Below are positions 32,602-38,194 of a DNA stretch of 38,194 nucleotides, piece by piece. Under the pieces are notes generated by a model. The model ran no database searches and was not told the origin of the DNA. It worked only from the letters and a program-made list of their open reading frames with translations. Source of the stretch: Opitutia bacterium UBA7876 (GTDB lineage Bacteria; Verrucomicrobiota; Verrucomicrobiia; Opitutales; Seribacteraceae); assembly GCA_002500665.1 (NCBI GenBank), contig DLRY01000038.1, forward strand, positions 106,051 to 144,244. Direction: 5' to 3'. The position numbers and the translations under genes are program-made. Positions within the stretch are counted from its first letter, which is position 1. Every line of letters begins with the position of its first letter.

Positions 32602-34428
32602 TCAACGGCTCATCGCCAGGAATACGAAAAGGGCCAGGAATACCATGCCCAGCAGAGCGGTGAAACCGACTTGGAAGACCCCCAGTCCGGTCCTCCTGGC
32701 CAGCTTGGCCTTAGCCTTGGCCTTGGGGCCGGACAGGAGCCCGGCTTCATACATGGGATCGAGAAGTAGTTCCACGACCTGCACGTGCCCCGCCTTGGCG
32801 AATTCGCAAACTCTGCCCGCGACCTTGCCGATGAAAAAGCCGTGTGCTCTTTCGTTCAACTGATTCCAGAATGAATCCATGGACCGAACGAAATACCTTC
32901 CTGCCTTGCGGTAAAACCAGTCGACGTCCAAATTGACCGATGGAAGCTCCTTTGGGTATTGTCCCCAGCGGTTGAGCAAAGTGAATGCCAAGGCTGAAAA
33001 AAGGAGGATCTCCAGCTGTGTGATTACATGAGTTGGGTCAAAGGGATTATATTCAGGGGCCTTGTTGGGAAGTTTCGAGTAGAGCCATTCGTGGTTGCAA
33101 CCCAGAAATATGCAAAGGAGGGAGGACAAGCCCATTGCGATGAGCATATTGACCGGAGCTTCCTTGGTGCGTAGTCCCGAGTCATGGGCAAAGAAAGCAA
33201 AGAATGGAATTTTTATACCGGCATGATGGAAGACCCCGGCTGAGGCAAAAATCAAGCAAAGCCAAACCAGAATATGATCGTTACGAGCGGCTTCAGTTAT
33301 GATTATTGATTTGCTGATAAAGCCGCTGAATAACGGAAATGCGGAAATCGAGGCCGCTCCGACGATACAAAATCCCGTGGTCCAAGGCATTGACTTGTAA
33401 AGACCGCCCAAGTGAGAACCTCTTATTTCTCCAGTCCTAAGAAGGACGGCTCCCATACTCATAAAAAGCAAACCCTTGTAAATGACGTGAGTGAATGCAT
33501 GGGCAATCGCTCCATCCAAAGCCAATTTGGTCCCAATTCCTATACCCACTACCATGAAACCGATTTGATTGATTTTGCTGTAGCAAAGGACGCGTCGCAG
33601 GTCATTCTCGATGACCGCGTAAAAAATGGGAAACATCGCCATGACGGAGCCGACCAGAATCAGAATCTCGGCCCCTGGAAAAAGCCGGGCGAGAATACAG
33701 ATCGCGCATTTGGTAGTAAAGGCGCATAGCCAGACCGGTCCTGTCGGAGTAGCCTCCGCATAAGCATCCTTGAGCCATACGTGCAAACCCGGGAAAGCGG
33801 CTTTGATTCCTATTGCAATCAGAATCAAGACAGACCCGACGTCACCTTCCTCGAGAGGATTCGTGAGAGAGACCAATGCTAGCGCCTCTTCGCCGTTTTC
33901 ATGATATCGGAGGATGATTCCGGCCAATAGCAAAAGTCCCGAAGAAATATGAAAGAAAAGGTATCTGAATCCCGACTCCTCCGAAATTTTGTTACGCCTC
34001 CCCCAAATTTGAAAAACGGAAGTGATGGCAAGAGCTTCCCACCAGAGAAAGAGTGAAAGCATGTCCCCGGCAAAAGCAACGCCTACCGCCGATGCGGCGT
34101 ACAGTAAAGCCATCGAAACCTGCCAACGATCTCGAACGTGAAAGGAATAAATGCCGGCCACTAAAGCGGCTATGTGAAATAACAAACCGAATAGCTTCGC
34201 CTGTTGATCGACCATGACCGATTTGATTTCAAAACCGAAAAGTGAAAGGGTGGAAAAGTAATCGTTCTCCAGACCACTCACATGATAAAGACCCACAAGT
34301 GGGACAACAACCATGACAATGGAAGCGGCTCTGCCCTTGAGAAAAGCGGCCGCTATACCACCAACAAGGAGCGCCATGGCCGGATGCGCGCCAAGCTCGG
34401 CGCCGGATGCTAGTGTCATGGCGTTCAT
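32602..34428 (-). CDS. Mrp/NuoN-type proton-translocating antiporter subunit (third MnhD-like copy)
   Basis: A multi-pass inner-membrane subunit of 608 residues from the complex I/Mrp antiporter family. The residues tied to proton transfer are kept: E131 (FLWWEALAIT), K209 (IGIKAAFPGLHVWL) and K240 (TTKCAIC). The ATG 34428 overlaps the upstream small gene's stop as ATGA and is preferred over a start 16 codons earlier. After the roughly 14-helix core comes a C-terminal extension of about 100 residues (FYRKAGRYFVRSMDSFW onward) that ends in a last membrane segment after a KAKAKAK run. Most of its gene is visibly AT-richer than the two other copies. No MnhA, B, E, F or G gene is within the window. 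Confidence 0.87.
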   Translation of the reverse strand: MNAMTLASGAELGAHPAMALLVGGIAAAFLKGRAASIVMVVVPLVGLYHVSGLENDYFSTLSLFGFEIKSVMVDQQAKLFGLLFHIAALVAGIYSFHVRDRWQVSMALLYAASAVGVAFAGDMLSLFLWWEALAITSVFQIWGRRNKISEESGFRYLFFHISSGLLLLAGIILRYHENGEEALALVSLTNPLEEGDVGSVLILIAIGIKAAFPGLHVWLKDAYAEATPTGPVWLCAFTTKCAICILARLFPGAEILILVGSVMAMFPIFYAVIENDLRRVLCYSKINQIGFMVVGIGIGTKLALDGAIAHAFTHVIYKGLLFMSMGAVLLRTGEIRGSHLGGLYKSMPWTTGFCIVGAASISAFPLFSGFISKSIIITEAARNDHILVWLCLIFASAGVFHHAGIKIPFFAFFAHDSGLRTKEAPVNMLIAMGLSSLLCIFLGCNHEWLYSKLPNKAPEYNPFDPTHVITQLEILLFSALAFTLLNRWGQYPKELPSVNLDVDWFYRKAGRYFVRSMDSFWNQLNERAHGFFIGKVAGRVCEFAKAGHVQVVELLLDPMYEAGLLSGPKAKAKAKLARRTGLGVFQVGFTALLGMVFLALFVFLAMSR

Positions 34429-34739
34429 TTTTCCCAATAGTCCTCGTCTCTCATGAGAATTCTTTTGCCATTCCAACTCCTCATTAGCTTTGAGGCGTAA
34501 ACCAAAGCAACGCAGGCGACGAACCCATACACCCCGTAGAATGCGGGAAAAACATCGAGATCATGAATAAGGAAATCTTTGTCGAAGGAGGAATGCTTGT
34601 GAAAGAAAATACTGTAGATCAGGTCGGCGAGCAGTACTAAACCGCAAAGGGCGTAGAAGCCGAGGATGAACTTACGAACGTTTTGCCGGCTGTCCAACCA
34701 GTGTTTTTTCTCGTTTGTCTTGGTGGTTTTCTTACTCAT
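34425..34739 (-). CDS. Small membrane protein of the antiporter locus
   Basis: A 104-residue protein with a charged N-terminus (about 25 residues), a membrane segment at about 26-47 (ILGFYALCGLVLLADLIYSI), an acidic loop and a second segment at about 66-85 (FYGVYGFVACVALVYAS), ending in a charged tail. I do not recognise the family. It is translationally coupled to the third MnhD-like gene (ATGA) and lies 14 bases after the second, so it likely serves the same membrane complex. Two-helix subunits are common in Mrp complexes (MnhF, MnhG), but no specific similarity to them is seen. Confidence 0.75.
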   Translation of the reverse strand: MSKKTTKTNEKKHWLDSRQNVRKFILGFYALCGLVLLADLIYSIFFHKHSSFDKDFLIHDLDVFPAFYGVYGFVACVALVYASKLMRSWNGKRILMRDEDYWEK

Positions 34740-34753
34740 CCTTGTTCAGACTT

Positions 34754-36238
34754 TTATTGTGCGATGCCAGCCAAGCGCAAGAGCGGAGCCGAAAGGAAAA
34801 AGAGGGCGAAACACCCAAGGGCGGTCAAGGCAAGAGGAAGTACGCAAGTCCAGGGAGCCTCCTTGATCCCGGAATCCTCGTCCGTCTCGTCGGTCCGGAA
34901 AAAGGCGGTCACAGCAACCGGAAGAAGGTAAAAGACGTTGAGCAACGAACTGATCAGCAGAACGACCACTACCCAAACCGCATCCCGGTCCAGGGCCCCG
35001 AGGGCAAGGTACCACTTGCTCACGAACCCGCCGAGCGGGGGTAGCCCGATCACGCTGAGCGAGCCAATCATGAAGGCTCCCATGGTGATGGGCATCTTTC
35101 TGCCCAGCCCGCGCAATTCGCTGACGTATTTCTTGCCCGTGGCCACGAAGATGGCGCCGGCGCAAAAGAACAGGGTAATCTTGCCACAGGCATGCATGGC
35201 GATGTGAAGGACCGAACCCCCTGCCCCGTTCTGGGTTGCCAGGGTCACGCCCAAGGCGACGTAACCGAGCTGGCCGATGGTGGAGAAAGCCAAGCGGCGC
35301 TTCAGGTTGTCCTGCGAAAGCGCGATGAGGGAAGAAATCAGAATCGTGGCGCAGGCCAGGGCGATCATCCAATCCTCTCCGTCCAGGGAACGGAGGACAT
35401 CGAAGCCAAAGACGTCGGCATAAACCCGGTACAAGCAAAAGACCCCGACCTTGACCACCGCCACGGCATGCAGGAGGGCGGATACGGGGGTGGGCGCTAC
35501 CATGGCCCCGGGAAGCCAGGAATGAAAGGGCATGATCCCCGCCTTCGCAAAACCGAAGGTGAAGAGAAGCAGAAGGATGATCTGGGTGGTCGAGCCGAAG
35601 GCTCCGACCTTCCCGTCGTCGCCCATGAAGTCCATCGCGACTTGTCCTCCCTCCAACCAGACGTAGCACCAGCTCAAAGCGGGGAGGAGCAGGCACAGGG
35701 ACGTGAAGAGCAAATACCCTAGGTAGGTCCTGCCCCCCGTGCGGGCGCTTTTGTCCTGCATGTGGGTGACCAAGGGGAAGGTCGAGACGGAGAGCATCTC
35801 GTAAAAGAAATAGATGGTCAGCAAGTTGGCTGAAAAAGCCACCCCCATGGTCGCGGAAAGGGAGATTGCGAAGAACGAATAGAATCGGGTCTGCGCATGC
35901 TCGTGCAGACCGCGCATATATCCGATGGCGTAAAGCGTGGTCGCGATCCACAGGACCGATGCGACCGATGCGAAAAGCAAGCCCGGTCCATCCACCCGCA
36001 AGAGCAAGGGCACGTTCGTGAACACCTGCCAAATTTGATATTCGAAAATCACTCCGCCGAGAACCTCGGGGATCATGGAAAGAACGACGGCCGCCTGTGC
36101 GAACGCGGCCATGAAGGTAAAGGTTTCGCGCAGGTTCTTGTGTCTCTCTCCCGCCCAGACTATGCCCAGCACCCCGATCAACGGAATGACGAAGGACAGG
36201 AAAGGACGGACGTCCTCGATGATGCGCGGGTCGGTCAT
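34754..36238 (-). CDS. Mrp/NuoM-type proton-translocating antiporter subunit (second MnhD-like copy)
   Basis: A 494-residue inner-membrane protein with about 14 hydrophobic segments from the complex I antiporter-like family. E147 (IYFFYEMLSVS), K232 (FAKAGIMPFHSWLPGAM) and the pair H257/K263 (ALLHAVAVVKVG) match the conserved proton-path residues. LPPLGGFVSKWYL is present as in NuoM/NuoN. The HAVAVVKVG stretch makes it the most NuoL/M-like of the three copies. Its ATG overlaps the stop of the first copy (ATGA), and the small membrane gene follows by 14 bases. Confidence 0.88.
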   Translation of the reverse strand: MTDPRIIEDVRPFLSFVIPLIGVLGIVWAGERHKNLRETFTFMAAFAQAAVVLSMIPEVLGGVIFEYQIWQVFTNVPLLLRVDGPGLLFASVASVLWIATTLYAIGYMRGLHEHAQTRFYSFFAISLSATMGVAFSANLLTIYFFYEMLSVSTFPLVTHMQDKSARTGGRTYLGYLLFTSLCLLLPALSWCYVWLEGGQVAMDFMGDDGKVGAFGSTTQIILLLLFTFGFAKAGIMPFHSWLPGAMVAPTPVSALLHAVAVVKVGVFCLYRVYADVFGFDVLRSLDGEDWMIALACATILISSLIALSQDNLKRRLAFSTIGQLGYVALGVTLATQNGAGGSVLHIAMHACGKITLFFCAGAIFVATGKKYVSELRGLGRKMPITMGAFMIGSLSVIGLPPLGGFVSKWYLALGALDRDAVWVVVVLLISSLLNVFYLLPVAVTAFFRTDETDEDSGIKEAPWTCVLPLALTALGCFALFFLSAPLLRLAGIAQ

Positions 36239-37824
36239 TTGCTTACCGCCTCCTTGGGTAACTCAGCTTCGTGGGGCAGGTTTTCGAGGAAGGTCTCGAT
36301 CTGGTTGACGACGTCCTGGTTGTAAATGCCGATCACAAGCACGACAGCCGCCGCGAGAAGAAGGGGTATCAGCATGCTGAGCGGACCTTCCGAAAAACGG
36401 GTTTGCTCCTCGGTCAACCCGAGATCGCCATGGCCCTTCCCGAGGTTTTCTCCACTCTCGCTAACCGCCAGGTGAATGCGCTCGATCAAGCGGAAGAACA
36501 AAACGACCATGACCATGGTGGAGAAAAGAAGCGCCACCAGGTATTCCCAGCGCTCGGAAACCATCGCCCCCGTGATCAGGTACCACTTGCTGAAAAATCC
36601 ACAAGTCGGAGGGAGCCCGATGATGGAAAACCCGCCGATGAAAAAACCCGTCATGGTAAGGGGCATCTTCGAGAAAAGACCGCGCAAGCCGTCAAAATTG
36701 GTGGTCTTGCATTTGCGCAGGATCAAGCCCGCTCCGAGAAACAGGCACAACGTCATGCAAGCATCACTGATGACGTGGAAAATCGAACCAATCATGCCGT
36801 AATAGTTATACACCCAAATCCCGCCGACCATATACCCCACCTCGGCCACGATCAGGTAAGCCAGCATACGCTTGATCTCGCGCTGGGCAAGAGCCATGAT
36901 GGCGGCGGAAACGATCGCCACCACCACCAGCCAGGGCAAGATCTCGGCCCAAAGGGTCGAATCGAACGAGAACTCCACTCCGAATACCGTCAGGACGACC
37001 CGGATCATCACGTAAATCATGACCTTGGTGACGAGCGGAGCAAGCAGAGAGGACGTCGTGGTCGGGGCGTGGCAATACGCATTGGGCAACCAGGCATGAA
37101 AGGGGAAAAACGCCATCTTGATCAGAATGCCCAGGCAAATCAGGACGAACGCGACCTGCATGCTCGCGGAATCGGCCAAATTTTTTTCGGTTACCACGCT
37201 TGCCACGATTGCGTCATGGATCCCAACCATGTTGAGGGTTCCTGTCGTGATGTATACGTAACCGACCCCGAGCAGGTAGAGGGAGGCCCCGATGGTGCCT
37301 AAGATCACGTAATTGAAAGTGGCGGCGGCGGCCCGGTTGGAACCCATCGCGATCAGGCCGTATCCGGTCAGGGCGGCCACCTCGATGAGGACGTACAGGT
37401 TGAAGGCATCCCCCGTCAGGCATATCCCGGCCAAGCCGGTGACCTGAAGAAGAAAGAGCGAATAGAAAAGCGGTTCCTTATCGGGGGTCTCCTCCTCCAC
37501 CGGGAGCTTGGAGTAGATCGAAACGAGCAAGCCCACTCCGAGAACGACCAAGGTGATGAGGGCTCCGAGAAGATCGGCCCGGAACTCGATGCCCACGCCC
37601 CGGGGATAAGAATCCAGAGACCATCCGCCCAGGACGTAGGAAACCACGTGCGAAGGGGAACCGGACGCTTGAATCAGGGTCACGGCCCCGGCCAAAAATG
37701 AGCCCGCCATGGAAATGACCGCTATGTACCAGCAAGCCTCGCGTTTGACCATGCCAAGCAAGGCGCACAAGACCGATCCGAAGAGAGGGAAGATGAAAAT
37801 CCAGGCAATCGCGTTGTCCATCAT
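36235..37824 (-). CDS. Mrp-type antiporter subunit D (first MnhD-like copy)
   Basis: A 529-residue inner-membrane protein of the MnhD/MrpD type. The conserved set is E148 (NLYVLIEVAALTGY), K236 (LIKMAFFPFHAWLP) and K267 (LVTKVMIYVMIR), with LPPTCGFFSKWYL further on. A hydrophilic loop of about 30 residues near 460-490 precedes the last helix. It starts at ATG 37824 or the next codon (37821); the first overlaps the MnhC-like stop as ATGA. The C-D order matches Mrp operons, in which MnhD pairs with MnhA for Na+/H+ exchange. Confidence 0.9.
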   Translation of the reverse strand: MMDNAIAWIFIFPLFGSVLCALLGMVKREACWYIAVISMAGSFLAGAVTLIQASGSPSHVVSYVLGGWSLDSYPRGVGIEFRADLLGALITLVVLGVGLLVSIYSKLPVEEETPDKEPLFYSLFLLQVTGLAGICLTGDAFNLYVLIEVAALTGYGLIAMGSNRAAAATFNYVILGTIGASLYLLGVGYVYITTGTLNMVGIHDAIVASVVTEKNLADSASMQVAFVLICLGILIKMAFFPFHAWLPNAYCHAPTTTSSLLAPLVTKVMIYVMIRVVLTVFGVEFSFDSTLWAEILPWLVVVAIVSAAIMALAQREIKRMLAYLIVAEVGYMVGGIWVYNYYGMIGSIFHVISDACMTLCLFLGAGLILRKCKTTNFDGLRGLFSKMPLTMTGFFIGGFSIIGLPPTCGFFSKWYLITGAMVSERWEYLVALLFSTMVMVVLFFRLIERIHLAVSESGENLGKGHGDLGLTEEQTRFSEGPLSMLIPLLLAAAVVLVIGIYNQDVVNQIETFLENLPHEAELPKEAVSK

Positions 37825-38194
37825 TTCTTCTTGCTTGCAGGCTTGGAAGCCCGCTTGGTCGGCGTTTTCTTTGTGGATTGGCGCTTGGTGGGGTCCGGAA
37901 CCGGCTGTTCGTCCTTGCGGGTCCGGGCGTCCACACGCTCGAGCTTAACAAGCAACTGGTCCTCCTCGATGGTGCCATAGCCCTGATAGATTCGTTGGGT
38001 GAGCGCAAGGGCCAAACCGAGGGTGGCCACGCCCACCACGATTGCAGTCAGCATGAGAACGTGGGGAAGCGGATTGGCATAACCGGCAACCTGCTCTGCG
38101 TGAAGCTCCTCCCATTCAACGGCGGCATCCGCATGCTCTACGTCAGGATCGTGCTGCTCTCCGTGAGGAACGTGCTCGGGCAGATAGATCGGAA
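37821..38194 (-). CDS. mnhC: MnhC/NuoK-like antiporter subunit, cut by the window edge
   Basis: The frame stays open to the right edge, so the true start and first membrane segments are outside. Visible are about 123 codons. First comes a hydrophilic loop with many His, Glu and Asp (PEHVPHGEQHDPDVEH and on). The last membrane helix follows, introduced by NPLPHVLMLTAIVVGVATLG, typical of MnhC/NuoK. The protein ends in a lysine-, threonine- and serine-rich basic tail. An internal ATG at 38054 would lose the loop and half the helix, so it is not the start. The stop overlaps the start of the first MnhD-like gene. The NPLPHVLMLTAIV stretch is diagnostic of the family; the loop and tail are longer than usual. 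Confidence 0.82.
   Translation of the reverse strand, partial: PIYLPEHVPHGEQHDPDVEHADAAVEWEELHAEQVAGYANPLPHVLMLTAIVVGVATLGLALALTQRIYQGYGTIEEDQLLVKLERVDARTRKDEQPVPDPTKRQSTKKTPTKRASKPASKKK

Noticed and set aside
34746..36032. 428-codon minus-strand frame overlapping the second MnhD-like gene
   Set aside because: Rich in Arg, His, Gly and Pro with no membrane pattern; it is an alternative frame of a GC-rich gene.
36271..37302. 343-codon plus-strand frame opposite the first MnhD-like gene
   Set aside because: Hydrophilic, His/Asp/Arg-rich antisense of membrane helices; a classic shadow.

Overview
The window looks like chromosomal DNA from a Gram-negative bacterium with an outer membrane. It carries a Wzi-type outer-membrane capsule protein, a Wza/SLBB-type export protein and a lipoprotein-like lytic transglycosylase. 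The mix of a long (639-residue) PurF with separate PurS/PurQ/PurL, a GbsR/MarR-type regulator inside a polysaccharide locus, and a Mrp-like antiporter locus with several MnhD paralogues would suit a Verrucomicrobiota member (Opitutae-like). That assignment is an inference from gene content only. No rRNA, tRNA, CRISPR array, insertion sequence or integrase scar was seen, and no stretch longer than about 100 bases lacks a gene.

Left part (1-19,644, all minus strand, so read right to left): one long surface-polysaccharide locus. It starts with a Wzi-like protein, a six-repeat SLBB export protein, and a GbsR-like regulator with its own operator-like palindrome and promoter. Next come a Wzz-like protein, four genes for a UDP-2,3-diacetamido uronic acid (WbpA, B, D, E types) with a UDP-glucuronate-epimerase-like protein, and a nonulosonic (sialic-type) acid set (NeuB, NeuC, a 2-hydroxyacid dehydrogenase, NeuA). 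It ends with a GT-B-like surface carbohydrate protein, a methyltransferase, a ParB-like-fold protein and an MsbA/PglK-type ABC exporter. From wzz to the left edge the genes are tightly packed, many with 4-base overlaps.

The most striking signal is an exact 12-base match to the enterobacterial ops (RfaH-recruitment) element, GGCGGTAGCGTG, at 14719-14730. It lies directly in front of wzz, is preceded by a hairpin, and sits downstream of the regulator gene. With the regulator's palindrome and promoter about 0.6 kb upstream, this suggests two-layer control of a 14-kb operon: repression by a GbsR-like protein at initiation, and recruitment of a NusG/RfaH paralogue during elongation.

Middle (19,740-24,857): glnD (PII uridylyltransferase/uridylyl-removing enzyme) is the only plus-strand gene. 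It converges on a soluble two-GAF histidine kinase, and the two stop codons share one CTAG. An HNH endonuclease gene with an almost leaderless promoter follows.

Right part (24,959-38,194, minus strand): a purine operon purS - fumarylacetoacetase-family hydrolase - purQ - purL - purF, preceded by xerD and a small lytic transglycosylase. Upstream of these is a Mrp-type cation/proton antiporter locus: a MnhC-like subunit cut by the window edge, three MnhD/NuoN-like subunits and one small membrane protein. Many genes here use GTG or TTG starts, and one (the 2-hydroxyacid dehydrogenase) appears to have no standard start codon at all for its full-length product.
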